Assembly: GCF_041378895.1 (NCBI RefSeq)
Contig: NZ_CP144212.1
Location: forward strand, 3,504,928-3,568,927
Reading direction: 5' to 3'
Origin: Dechloromonas sp. ZY10
Lineage (GTDB): Bacteria; Pseudomonadota; Gammaproteobacteria; Burkholderiales; Rhodocyclaceae
Length of the DNA stretch: 64,000 nt
Positions within the stretch are counted from its first letter, which is position 1. Each line of letters opens with the position of its first letter. Positions 24,348-32,644 of this stretch are shown in pieces. The notes under the pieces are model-generated. The model was not told the DNA's origin, did not search any database, and was given only the letters and a program-made list of their open reading frames with translations. A program made the translations under genes and the position numbers.

Positions 24348-25142
24348 TCAGTCAGGATAGGCAACCGGCAGCGGCGCGGACAAGGGCAGGCGATGGGTTA
24401 TCGGCGGTAGCGGTGGCCGCCAGTCGTGGATCAGGAATGCCCCGGGTTCCAGTTGGAAAGCCAGCGCATCCGGCGCGGCTTCCGGCTGCCAGGCAATCTG
24501 GTGCGCAATCGATGGCGCCACCACCGCCGGACGGCCGGCAAACAAGGTGGATACGCTGCGGTGTGCGTGGCCGCAAAGTACCGCCGCAACCTCAGGATGC
24601 CGTGCCAGCCAGCACGCCAGCAATTCGCCACCGGCACAGGAAATCGCGTCCAGAGCCGGCAACCCCAGCGTAAACGGCGGATGATGCAGGGCCAGCAAAG
24701 CTGGCCGGCCATCACTGACCGACTCCAGCCAGTTGCAGTGGGCTGCGGTCACCTCACCTGCGGTTTGTCCCGACACGCTGCTGTCGAGCAGCAAAATCCG
24801 GCCTGCCGCAAGGTCGACCGTGGCACAGGCAAGGACACCAGCAGACCAGGTCTGCTGCGGAAAGAAACGGCGCAGTTGAACTCGGTCGTCGTGATTCCCC
24901 GGCAGTACCGCACAAGGCCAGGGCAAGGCCGCCAGCGCCTGGCACAGCCGCTGATAGGCCGCCGGGTCCCCCTGACTGGCCAGGTCACCGGTCAGCAACA
25001 CCAGGTCAAGCGCGATGCCGCGCCGCTGCAAATCGCGCAGCGCGGCCAAGGCTGCGACAAAAGCCGCCTCCGTGTCGATCGCTCCATACAAGGGGCGAGC
25101 GTCGCCGGTGAGATGCAGGTCGGAAAGCTGGGCAATGCGCAT
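24348..25142 (-). CDS. Metallophosphoesterase, CpdA-like cyclic nucleotide phosphodiesterase
   Basis: 264 residues with all class III phosphodiesterase metal motifs in order: SDLHL, TGDLASQGD, GNHDDR, ALHHPPF and CGHAHRS. Length and layout match CpdA, which hydrolyses 3',5'-cAMP, but other substrates are possible. A cNMP-domain gene lies just downstream on the same strand, so the pair may share a cyclic-nucleotide theme (inference). The ATG at 25142 is chosen because homology starts there; there is no good ribosome site, and a longer Cys-rich N-terminus from 25184 looks spurious. Confidence 0.8.
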   Translation of the reverse strand: MRIAQLSDLHLTGDARPLYGAIDTEAAFVAALAALRDLQRRGIALDLVLLTGDLASQGDPAAYQRLCQALAALPWPCAVLPGNHDDRVQLRRFFPQQTWSAGVLACATVDLAAGRILLLDSSVSGQTAGEVTAAHCNWLESVSDGRPALLALHHPPFTLGLPALDAISCAGGELLACWLARHPEVAAVLCGHAHRSVSTLFAGRPAVVAPSIAHQIAWQPEAAPDALAFQLEPGAFLIHDWRPPLPPITHRLPLSAPLPVAYPD

Positions 25143-25184
25143 GGAAGGAAAGCATGCACCGCAGCCCGCACCAGCGCAAGACAA

Positions 25185-25211
25185 TAAAAAAGGACGCCCG
25201 CAGGCGTCCTT
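25185..25211 (-). terminator. Terminator of the amtB operon
   Basis: On the minus strand, stem AAGGACGCC / GGCGTCCTT with a four-base loop is followed by a run of six T residues. It lies about 45 nt past the amtB stop. Confidence 0.88.
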
Positions 25212-25253
25212 GAAGGGAGAGAGGAAAATCCTCGATCTCAGAGGAGAAATGGC

Positions 25254-26747
25254 TCAGTGGTGGTAGGCGCTTTCGCCGTGCGAGGTGAGGTCGAGACCTT
25301 CGCGTTCCTCGTCTTCGGCAACCCGCAGACCGATCACCATGTCGACCAGCTTGTAGGCGACGAAGGAAACCACGCCGGACCAGATCACGACGGTACCGAC
25401 ACCCCACAGCTGGGCGATGACCTGAGCGACCATGTCGTAGTCGCCGACCTTGTTGGCAACGTAGTCATAGACACCGGTACCGCCAAGGGCCGGATCAGCA
25501 AAGACGCCGGTCAGGATGGCACCGAGGATGCCGCCAACGCCATGCACGCCGAAGACGTCGAGCGAGTCATCGATACCGAGCAGACGCTTCAGGCCATGCA
25601 CGCCCCACAGGCAGACCACACCGGCCAGCAGGCCGATCACGATCGAGCCCATGATGCCGACAAAACCGGCAGCCGGGGTGATCGCCACCAGGCCGGCCAC
25701 CGCACCGGAAGCCACGCCCAGCATCGAGGGCTTGCCCTTGAGAATCCACTCGGCAAACATCCAGGACAGCGCGGCACAAGCCGTGGCCAGCCAGGTGTTG
25801 ACCATTGCCAGGGCAGCGGCACCGGACGCTTCGAGGGCGGAACCGGCGTTGAAACCGAACCAGCCGAACCACAGCAGGGAAGCACCGATCATCGTGAAGG
25901 TCAGCGAGTGCGGCGCCATCGAGACGTTGCCCAGACCGGTACGACGACCGACCAGCGCAGCACCGATCAGACCGGCGATGGCGGCGTTGATATGCACGAC
26001 CGTACCACCAGCGAAATCAAGTGCGCCCTTCTGGAACAGGAAACCAGCTGTCTTGCCCGCAGCTTCGGCAGCGGCAGCGTCGGTGTAGGCATCGGGACCG
26101 GCCCAGTACCAGACCATGTGCGCCATCGGGATGTAAGAAAGCGTGAACCAGATCACCATGAACACCAGGATCGCGGAGAACTTGGCGCGCTCGGCGAAAG
26201 CACCGACGATCAGGCCGCAGGTAATCGCCGCAAAGGCGCCCTGGAAGATCACGAAGGCCAGCTCGGAGATCACCACCCCCTTGGAGAAGGTCGCACCGAC
26301 CGATTCCGGGGTAATGCCCTTGAGGAACATCTTGTCGAGCGTACCGAAGAATTCGTTACCTTCGGTGAAGGCTGCCGAGTAGCCGTATACCACCCAGAGG
26401 ACGGTAATCAGCGAGAACACGGTGAACACCTGCATCAGCACCGAAAGCATGTTCTTGGAGCGGACCAGACCGCCGTAGAACAGGGCCAGGCCGGGAATCG
26501 ACATCAGGATCACCAGCGCGGCGCTGATCATCACCCAGGCGTTGTCGGCCTTGTTGGCCACCGGGGCCGGGGCGGCCGCATCAGCGGCAGCCGGGGCCGC
26601 AGCGGCGGCAGGCGCGGCGTCGGCCGCTGCGGGCGCAGCAGCAACCGCTACGGCAGTGACCGCCGGGGCGGCCTTTTCTTCCGCCCAGGCCGGAGCGCCG
26701 AAGGCGACCGCGCCGAGCAGGGCAAGCATGGCAAATACGCGTTTCAT
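25254..26747 (-). CDS. amtB: Ammonium transporter
   Basis: A 497-residue Amt protein: signal peptide (MKRVFAMLALLGAVAFGAPAWA), an Ala/Pro-rich periplasmic linker to about residue 65, then 11 membrane helices containing VMISAALVILMSIPGLALFYGGLVRSKN, WVVYGYSAAF, AFAAITCGLIVGAFAER, DFAGGTVVHINAAIAGL with one pore His, and FGVHGVGGILG with the other. It conducts ammonium and is blocked by GlnK, which is encoded just upstream. GAGGAG precedes the ATG at 26747; the longer frame to 26837 overlaps glnK. The operon is read torF-glnK-amtB from a sigma-54-type promoter. Confidence 0.95.
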   Translation of the reverse strand: MKRVFAMLALLGAVAFGAPAWAEEKAAPAVTAVAVAAAPAAADAAPAAAAAPAAADAAAPAPVANKADNAWVMISAALVILMSIPGLALFYGGLVRSKNMLSVLMQVFTVFSLITVLWVVYGYSAAFTEGNEFFGTLDKMFLKGITPESVGATFSKGVVISELAFVIFQGAFAAITCGLIVGAFAERAKFSAILVFMVIWFTLSYIPMAHMVWYWAGPDAYTDAAAAEAAGKTAGFLFQKGALDFAGGTVVHINAAIAGLIGAALVGRRTGLGNVSMAPHSLTFTMIGASLLWFGWFGFNAGSALEASGAAALAMVNTWLATACAALSWMFAEWILKGKPSMLGVASGAVAGLVAITPAAGFVGIMGSIVIGLLAGVVCLWGVHGLKRLLGIDDSLDVFGVHGVGGILGAILTGVFADPALGGTGVYDYVANKVGDYDMVAQVIAQLWGVGTVVIWSGVVSFVAYKLVDMVIGLRVAEDEEREGLDLTSHGESAYHH

Positions 26748-26757
26748 GATTTGCTCC

Positions 26758-27186
<429 letters not shown>

Positions 27187-27981
27187 TTAGAAGTTCTTCA
27201 GGAAGGACACGGAAACAACGCCCTTGCCCACATCCTTGCCGTCCCAGCGATAAGCCTGGCCGACACCACCCTTGGCGTTGGTATCGGTATAGCTGACGCC
27301 GACGATGCCGAAGCCGAAGTCCTTGGTCACGCCCAGCTTCCAGTCGGTGTAGGAAGCCGGCAGGCCGGTTTCGACGGTGTTCTTGATGTTCTGACGGCCG
27401 AGGTGGGCGATCACGTTCACCGTCTCGTTAACCGGGTAGGTCACGGTCAGGTCGATGTAGCCCGAGCCCTCGCTCTTGTTGTTGGCGCCGGTACCGCCCC
27501 AACCGAAGATGTTCTGGGAAACGACATGGTTGTACTTCAGGCTGACGATGTTCCAGGTCGCACCGACGTAGATTTCGGAGGTGTTGGCAGTCACGTTGGG
27601 AGCGCCGCCAACGGTGGCGCGGAAATCACCCGGGTAGAAATAGCGGATGAAGCCGACGTCGTAGCCGACATCGCCGACGGTGCCCTTGTAGCCACCATAG
27701 ACGTCAACTTCAACGTGGTTGTTCTTCTGGTAGGTCCAGTCCGGACGGTCGGTCCAGTTGACCTGGGAAGCCCACAGACCGGCATACAGGCCGCTGGCGT
27801 GTGCGTAATCGACACCGCCTTGCAGCGCCGGGCGATGCTGGCTCTGGCTGATACCGCGGAAGATGTAGTCGGACACGACACCAACGTTGGCGGTAAAGGT
27901 ATGCGGACCAGCGGCCTCTTCGGCAACGACCGGGGCCGCGAAGGCTGCAGCAAGCGACAGGGCAATCAGGGAATACTTCAT
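27187..27981 (-). CDS. TorF-family outer-membrane protein (putative porin)
   Basis: 264 residues with a signal peptide (MKYSLIALSLAAAFAAPVVA) and the TorF/Gcw_chp family start FTANVGVVSDYIFRGISQSQHRPALQGGVDYAH, followed by alternating strands and a terminal Phe (VSVSFLKNF) typical of outer-membrane beta-barrels. In several Betaproteobacteria this family precedes glnK-amtB and is nitrogen-regulated; it may help ammonium or small solutes cross the outer membrane (inference). It is the first gene after the sigma-54-type promoter at 28029. AGGAGAGG precedes the ATG. Confidence 0.85.
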   Translation of the reverse strand: MKYSLIALSLAAAFAAPVVAEEAAGPHTFTANVGVVSDYIFRGISQSQHRPALQGGVDYAHASGLYAGLWASQVNWTDRPDWTYQKNNHVEVDVYGGYKGTVGDVGYDVGFIRYFYPGDFRATVGGAPNVTANTSEIYVGATWNIVSLKYNHVVSQNIFGWGGTGANNKSEGSGYIDLTVTYPVNETVNVIAHLGRQNIKNTVETGLPASYTDWKLGVTKDFGFGIVGVSYTDTNAKGGVGQAYRWDGKDVGKGVVSVSFLKNF

Positions 27982-28028
27982 GAACCTCTCCTAAATTGAT
28001 TTGGAAAAATTTTGTGCAAGGCCTACTT

Positions 28029-28044
28029 AGCACGAGCCATGCCA
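28029..28044 (-). promoter_or_regulatory. Sigma-54 (-24/-12) promoter for torF-glnK-amtB
   Basis: On the minus strand TGGCATGGCTCGTGCT has GG and GC exactly ten bases apart and matches TGGCACG-N4-TTGCW at all but two positions. It lies about 50 nt upstream of the first gene of the operon. Confidence 0.7.
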
Positions 28045-28106
28045 GGCCTTGTTCTTGACAAAAATCAATGAATTTTAAGTCGCCAGCCGAAGTTATGCAT
28101 AAAGAA

Positions 28107-28144
28107 TGCACCATGGCGGTGCCTCGAACCGGTGCATCGCACCA
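28107..28144. promoter_or_regulatory. Two NtrC-type binding sites
   Basis: TGCACCATGGCGGTGCC (28107-28123) and GGTGCATCGCACCA (28131-28144) are palindromes of the TGCACC/GGTGCA class, about 22 bp centre to centre. They lie roughly 100 and 120 bp upstream of the predicted sigma-54 start, the expected place for an NtrC enhancer. This supports nitrogen-limitation control of the operon. Confidence 0.65.
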
Positions 28145-28205
28145 GCGCCGAGCAAGCAGAGGTCGCCAGGGCCTGTGCTAAACTCGGCGGCGAACGGAGG
28201 ACACC

Positions 28206-28448
28206 ATGCTCGACCCCAAGATTTTTGAAGATTTCGGCGCCCGGATGAGCGCCCTGCTCGCCACCGGCCCGGCCGCCGACCTGGAAAAGAACGCCAAGGC
28301 CCTGATGAGCGGTTTTTTTGACAAGCTCGATCTGGTCACCCGCGAAGAATTCGACGTTCAGGCACAGGTTCTGGCCCGCACCCGGCAAAAGCTGAAAGAA
28401 CTCGAAGCCCGCGTCGAGGCGCTGGAAAAGGCCCGCGACCAGGCCTGA
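28206..28448 (+). CDS. ubiK: Ubiquinone biosynthesis accessory factor UbiK
   Basis: An 80-residue protein of the BMFP/YqiC family: FEDFGARMSALLA at the N-terminus, a short amphipathic helix, LVTREEFDVQAQVLARTRQKLKELEARVEALE with the conserved VTREEFD and a C-terminal coiled coil. UbiK binds UbiJ and lipids and helps aerobic coenzyme Q synthesis. It is 22 nt upstream of comM, the same order as in many Betaproteobacteria. A GGAGG site precedes the ATG. Confidence 0.92.
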   Translation: MLDPKIFEDFGARMSALLATGPAADLEKNAKALMSGFFDKLDLVTREEFDVQAQVLARTRQKLKELEARVEALEKARDQA

Positions 28449-28470
28449 GCGCGCTCCCGGAACCCCGGCC

Positions 28471-29979
28471 ATGGCCCTCGCCATCGCGCACAGTCGCGGA
28501 CTCGACGGCCTGAATGCGCCGCCGGTCCGGGTTGAGGTTCATCTGGCCAGCGGCTTGCCGGCCTTTGCGCTGGTCGGCCTGCCCGATACCGAAGTCAAGG
28601 AAGCCCGCGACCGGGTCCGTGCGGCGATCGTCAATTCCGGATTTGAATTCCCGCAAAAGCGGATTACCGCCAACCTGGCCCCAGCCGATTTACCCAAGGA
28701 ATCCGGTCGCTTCGACCTGCCGATCGCGCTGGGCATCCTCGCGGCCAGCGGGCAGATTCCGGCCAAGGCTCTGGCCGACTACGAATTTGCCGGTGAATTG
28801 TCGCTGTCGGGCGAATTGCGCCCGATACGCGGGGCGCTGGCGATGGCCCTGCAGGCCGGCGACTCGGGCAAGACCTTCATCCTGCCCGCCGCCAGCGCCT
28901 GCGAAGCGGGCCTGACGCAGACCGCGCCGGTACTCGCTGCATCCAGCCTGCTTGCCGTCTGCGCCCATCTCTGCGGGCGCGAAAGCTTGTCGGCAGCGGC
29001 CAGCGCCACGGTCGACCACGAAATTTCCGGTTTTTCCCCGAACACGCCCGATCTGCTCGACGTGCGCGGGCAAACCCAGGCCAGACGCGCGCTCGAAATC
29101 GCCGCCGCCGGCCAGCACTCGCTGCTGTTTTCCGGCCCGCCCGGCTCGGGCAAGTCGATGCTTGCCGCCCGCCTGCCCGGCCTGCTGCCACCGCTTGACC
29201 TGGCCGCCGCCCGCGAGTCGGCCGCCGTGCTCTCCTTGAGCGGCCAATTCAGGCCCGAGCAATTCGGCCAGCGCCCTTACCGGCAGCCACATCACACCGC
29301 TTCGGCAATTGCCCTGGTCGGCGGCGGCAATCCGCCGCGCCCCGGCGAAATCAGCCTGGCGCACCAAGGCATCCTGTTTCTTGATGAATTGCCGGAGTTC
29401 GACCGCAAGGTGCTCGAAACCCTGCGCGAACCGCTAGAAACCGGGCGCGTGCATATCGCCCGCGCCGCCCGCCACGCCGAATATCCGGCCCGCTTTCAAC
29501 TGCTGGCGGCGATGAATCCATGCCCCTGCGGCTATCACGGCCATCCCGGCCGCGCCTGCCGGTGCACGCCGGACCAGATCAGCCGCTACCGCGCCCGGCT
29601 CTCCGGACCCTTCCTCGACCGCATCGACCTGCTGGTTGAGGTCCCGGCGCTCTTGCCCGAGGAACTGGCCAGCCGCGCTCCCGGCGAAAGCTCGGCCGAA
29701 GTCAGGCCGCGTGTTGCCGCCGCCCAGGCCCGCCAATGGCAGCGCCAGGGCAAAAGCAATGCGCAACTCGCCGGGCAGGAAGTCGATACCCATTGCACGC
29801 CGGACGCCGCCGGCCAGCAACTGCTGCAGCAGGCGGCAAGCCGCCTCGACCTCTCGGCCCGCGCCTGGCACCGCGTACTGCGGGTCGCCCGCACCATCGC
29901 CGACCTCGCCGCCAGCGACACGGTCAGCAGCCAGCATATTGGCGAAGCGATCCAGCTGCGGCGCCTGGCGCATGCCTGA
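28471..29979 (+). CDS. comM: Magnesium chelatase-like AAA+ helicase ComM/YifB
   Basis: 502 residues, the family's usual length. An N-terminal Lon-like fold (LPDTEVKEARDRVRAAI..., NLAPADLPKESGRFDLPIALGIL) precedes the AAA+ module: Walker A FSGPPGSGKSMLA, Walker B GILFLDELPEFDRKVLE, the Mg-chelatase motif PHHTASAIALVGGG and the Cys-rich MNPCPCGYHG...CRCTPDQI. ComM drives branch migration during natural transformation. Its final codons overlap the start of the MFS gene by 8 bases. Confidence 0.94.
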   Translation: MALAIAHSRGLDGLNAPPVRVEVHLASGLPAFALVGLPDTEVKEARDRVRAAIVNSGFEFPQKRITANLAPADLPKESGRFDLPIALGILAASGQIPAKALADYEFAGELSLSGELRPIRGALAMALQAGDSGKTFILPAASACEAGLTQTAPVLAASSLLAVCAHLCGRESLSAAASATVDHEISGFSPNTPDLLDVRGQTQARRALEIAAAGQHSLLFSGPPGSGKSMLAARLPGLLPPLDLAAARESAAVLSLSGQFRPEQFGQRPYRQPHHTASAIALVGGGNPPRPGEISLAHQGILFLDELPEFDRKVLETLREPLETGRVHIARAARHAEYPARFQLLAAMNPCPCGYHGHPGRACRCTPDQISRYRARLSGPFLDRIDLLVEVPALLPEELASRAPGESSAEVRPRVAAAQARQWQRQGKSNAQLAGQEVDTHCTPDAAGQQLLQQAASRLDLSARAWHRVLRVARTIADLAASDTVSSQHIGEAIQLRRLAHA

Positions 29980-31168
29980 GCAGTCCGGCCAGCGCCGGGG
30001 CCTCGCCTGGCTGCTCGCCGCGCTGTCGGCACTCGGGCCGTTTTCCATCGACGCCTACCTGCCCTCCTTCGCCGCCATCGGCCACAGCCTCGACGCCAGC
30101 CCGCTGCAGGTGCAGCAAACCCTCTCCGTCTACCTCTTCGCCTTTGCCGCCATGAGCTTGTGGCACGGCGCGCTGGCCGACCGCTACGGCCGCCGGCGGG
30201 TCATCCTCGCGGCCTTGCTGCTGTTTGCGCTGGCCTCGCTTGGCTGCCTGCTCGCCACCAGCATCGGCCAGCTGTGGTTCTGGCGCGCCTGGCAAGGCGT
30301 CACCGCCGGCGCCGGCATCGTCGTCAGCCGGGCCATTGTCCGCGACCTGTTCGACGACGCCGATGCGCAGCGGCTGATGGCAAGGATCACCATGATTTTC
30401 GCGCTGGCCCCGGCCATCGCCCCGCTGCTCGGCGGCTGGCTACAGGTCAACTTCGGCTGGCGGGCGGTTTTTGCCTTCCTCGCGCTGTCGACCGTGGCCT
30501 TGTGGCTGGCCTGCCTGAAATGGCTGCCGGAATCCCTGCCGCCCGAAAAACGCCAGCCGCTGCACCCCACCTACCTCCTCGGCGCCTACCGCAAGGTGCT
30601 CAGCACCCCGGGCTTTCTCGCGGCCTGCGCTGCCTTGTCGCTGAATTTTGCCGGCTTTTTTATCTACGTACTGTCGGCCCCGGTCTTCGTCATGCAGCAT
30701 CTGGGCCTGCCCGAAACCGCCTTCCTCTGGCTCTTTGCCCCGGCCATGCTCGGCCTGCTCGCCGGCTCGGCACTCTCCGGCCAGTTGGCCGGTCGCCGCA
30801 GCGCGGCCTACTGCCTGCGGCTGGGCTATGCCTTGATGGCCCTCGCTGCCACGGTCAACCTGCTCTACCACCATGTTTTCCCGCCGACCCTGCCCTGGAG
30901 CATCCTCCCCATCGGCCTCTACACCAGCGGAATGGCACTGGCCATGCCCAGCCTCACCCTCGCCGCGCTCGACCTCTTTCCCCGCCAACGCGGCCTCGCC
31001 GCCTCCTGCCAGACCTTCCTGCAATCCAGCTTCAACGGCCTGTGCGCAGCGCTGATCGCCCCGGCGCTCTGGTCCTCAGCACGTCACCTGAGCTTGGGCA
31101 TGGCAGGATTACTGCTACTCGGCGCCCTCGCCAGCCAGCGGCAATGGCGAGGACGAGCCGCTGCTTGA
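29972..31168 (+). CDS. MFS drug-resistance transporter, Bcr/CflA type
   Basis: 398 residues with about 12 membrane helices. Bcr/CflA signatures are visible: FSIDAYLPSFAAIGHSL in the first helices, the MFS loop WHGALADRYGRRRVIL (GxxxDRxGRR), WQGVTAGAGIVVSRAIVRDLFD (motif C-like) and APAIAPLLGGWL. It is a predicted drug/H+ antiporter; its substrate is unknown. The start ATG overlaps the end of comM, so translation is coupled. The carboxy end AAA and the absence of a clear ribosome site fit coupling. Confidence 0.88.
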   Translation: MPEQSGQRRGLAWLLAALSALGPFSIDAYLPSFAAIGHSLDASPLQVQQTLSVYLFAFAAMSLWHGALADRYGRRRVILAALLLFALASLGCLLATSIGQLWFWRAWQGVTAGAGIVVSRAIVRDLFDDADAQRLMARITMIFALAPAIAPLLGGWLQVNFGWRAVFAFLALSTVALWLACLKWLPESLPPEKRQPLHPTYLLGAYRKVLSTPGFLAACAALSLNFAGFFIYVLSAPVFVMQHLGLPETAFLWLFAPAMLGLLAGSALSGQLAGRRSAAYCLRLGYALMALAATVNLLYHHVFPPTLPWSILPIGLYTSGMALAMPSLTLAALDLFPRQRGLAASCQTFLQSSFNGLCAALIAPALWSSARHLSLGMAGLLLLGALASQRQWRGRAAA

Positions 31169-31389
31169 GTGCTGGGGCAGGTGATATTCCGCCCACTCGA
31201 AAAACACGCCCCAGCAAAGCCGGATTACAGCAAAGCGGTAGCCTGTGGCATGCAGATCAGTGCAGAAAACATGATCCGCTGGGCTGCGGGGATGCAGCCT
31301 CTAGCGGTTAAATGCTGACAGCCTTAAGGTGGCTACCGACCCTTTGCGGAAATTCGCCTACTGGGAGAACAAGCGCCTCAAACGCAGGA
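31169..31389. other. Intergenic between MFS gene and cassette-like cluster
   Basis: 221 bp without a gene. GCTGGGGC at 31172 and GCCCCAGC around 31209 form a long-loop stem that may end MFS transcription. I looked for an attC site after the GIY-YIG gene and found no convincing one. Confidence 0.35.
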
Positions 31390-31890
31390 TCAGGGCTCTT
31401 CTCTCGGCTCCTCTGCGTATTCATAAATGATCCCGCATTTCAAACAGCGCTCACTTCCGTAGTTTTCGTTGTACTGAAGCCCACAGCTACATCCGCATTT
31501 TGGGCAAAACTCTGAATCGTCGACGTCCGCCCACTTCCATGCGCCGTAGTATTCGGGCACTCCGTCTTTGTCACGAGACATGATCTCGAACGTATTTTTT
31601 TCGATAGAGATATACGAGTAAATGCCATGTGACTTTAGCTCGGCAAGTACGTCTTCAGGCTGGAGGTAGAACCACTCGAGATGGATGCGTTGATCTGTAT
31701 ATCGCTCATGTAGTGCAAGCTCTAGTTGTTTATCGTCGTCACTTTCAATCCAGCCCATGAGCTTGAGGTCGTACGGGCTACCTGTCCGCAAGGCGCGTAA
31801 CCGAACCTGTAAATCTTTGGTGCGCCCAATTTTTACGCGCAATGAGCTGTGATCATCATTTTCATTTTCAGCGATGAAGTAAACAGGCAT
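31390..31890 (-). CDS. GIY-YIG / T5orf172-like domain protein with C-terminal zinc ribbon
   Basis: A 166-residue protein. Residues 1-85 match the T5orf172/MUG113 branch of the GIY-YIG superfamily: VYFIAEN... then VKIGRTKDLQVRLRALRTGSPYDLKLMGWIE and LELALHERYTDQRIHLEWFYL. The C-terminus has two CxxC pairs (FCPKCGCSCG and ERCLKCG), a zinc ribbon. Such domains occur in phage and mobile-element nucleases; activity is not assured. The ATG at 31890 has AGGA 9 nt upstream; a GTG at 31926 overlaps the attC-like site. Third in a minus-strand series with AT-richer codons. Confidence 0.7.
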   Translation of the reverse strand: MPVYFIAENENDDHSSLRVKIGRTKDLQVRLRALRTGSPYDLKLMGWIESDDDKQLELALHERYTDQRIHLEWFYLQPEDVLAELKSHGIYSYISIEKNTFEIMSRDKDGVPEYYGAWKWADVDDSEFCPKCGCSCGLQYNENYGSERCLKCGIIYEYAEEPREEP

Positions 31891-31906
31891 GACGGCGTTC
31901 CTGATA

Positions 31907-31974
31907 GCCTTAATGTTGGAATTCACCGGACTTCGCGGCTTTTCGCACAGGTCCGGTGGGATAATGGATTAGGT
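31907..31974 (-). other. Degenerate attC-like site (68 bp)
   Basis: On the minus strand ACCTAAT (R''-like) and ATTAAGGC (R'-like) bracket a perfect 8-bp stem CACCGGAC / GTCCGGTG with a 19-base loop, and AATTCCAAC precedes the R' box as in known attC sites. Both outer boxes deviate from RYYYAAC and GTTRRRY, so this may be a decayed attC. Its length equals that of the better site at 32573. Confidence 0.4.
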
Positions 31975-31994
31975 CTCGGCAAAACATGGCTTTA

Positions 31995-32546
31995 TTAATA
32001 CGGGCGCAATTCGCCGTTTGCGTCGATTAGGCCCATAGCAATCGCCTTAGCCTTCAGTTCTGCACTACCAATGCCATTTGCTACCTCGACATACCCGTAC
32101 AGAAATGCGCTTACGTTTGAGGTGACCGCCAAAGCAGAAAGATCACTCGTTACGAGAGTGGCAAAACCGGTTGGAATGATGTTTGAGAGATTGCTCTTTG
32201 GCGAAAGCAGTTCGCAACCATTCGACCCCCACGAATATTCAGGAAGGAAATAGCAAAACGACCCAAATTCACGAACGAGGTCATCGGCTCGCTCGAAACC
32301 ATCTTCGTATTCTTCAAAACGCCCATCGCCACGCGCAACAAAACCAGTGGTACGAAGGTGATAGCGCTTTAGATCAGCTTCCGAATAGGTACACACCCAG
32401 AAACGCCGCTTTCCACTGAACCGCCAAAAAATAAACGCATCCAGTTCCATCTCACGAAGAGAAGCCGCCTCATCTTGTTTCAAAAACCGAATACGGTTTT
32501 CTCCTTGAGAGGTCACTTCAATGACATAGATTGGCAAGTTGTTCAT
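31995..32546 (-). CDS. Unknown protein, cassette-like gene (183 aa)
   Basis: A 183-residue protein starting MNNLPIYVIEVTSQGENRIRFLKQDEAASLREMELDAFIFWRFSGKRRF. No family is recognised and no catalytic motif, signal peptide or membrane helix is clear. The start at 32546 is the first ATG after the upstream attC-like site; the longer frame would read through that site. Less GC-rich than the chromosome around it. One gene between two attC-like elements is what an integron cassette looks like. Confidence 0.55.
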   Translation of the reverse strand: MNNLPIYVIEVTSQGENRIRFLKQDEAASLREMELDAFIFWRFSGKRRFWVCTYSEADLKRYHLRTTGFVARGDGRFEEYEDGFERADDLVREFGSFCYFLPEYSWGSNGCELLSPKSNLSNIIPTGFATLVTSDLSALAVTSNVSAFLYGYVEVANGIGSAELKAKAIAMGLIDANGELRPY

Positions 32547-32572
32547 GGCTTCAGAGAGCTGCGGAATAAGAG

Positions 32573-32640
32573 GCCCAACGTTCAAGGTAACCGCCCTGCT
32601 GCGCTCTTTGCGGCAGGTCCGAGTGACCGCGGGGCTGGGC
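32573..32640 (-). other. attC-like recombination site (68 bp)
   Basis: Reading the minus strand, GCCCAGC (R''-like) starts 4 nt after the stop of the 381-aa gene and GTTGGGC (perfect R' for GTTRRRY) ends the element. Inside, GCGGTCACTCGGACC and GGCGGTTACCTTGAAC form the L''/L' arms around a stem CCTGC / GCAGG with unpaired bases. Placement right after a stop codon and the arm sequence preceding GTTGGGC are characteristic of integron attC sites. Confidence 0.6.
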
Positions 32641-32644
32641 GTCA

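Noticed and set aside
31300..31330. A third attC site after the GIY-YIG gene, suggested by GTTAAAT near 31307
   Set aside because: It is on the opposite strand from the other sites and lacks a pairing R'' box and hairpin arms.
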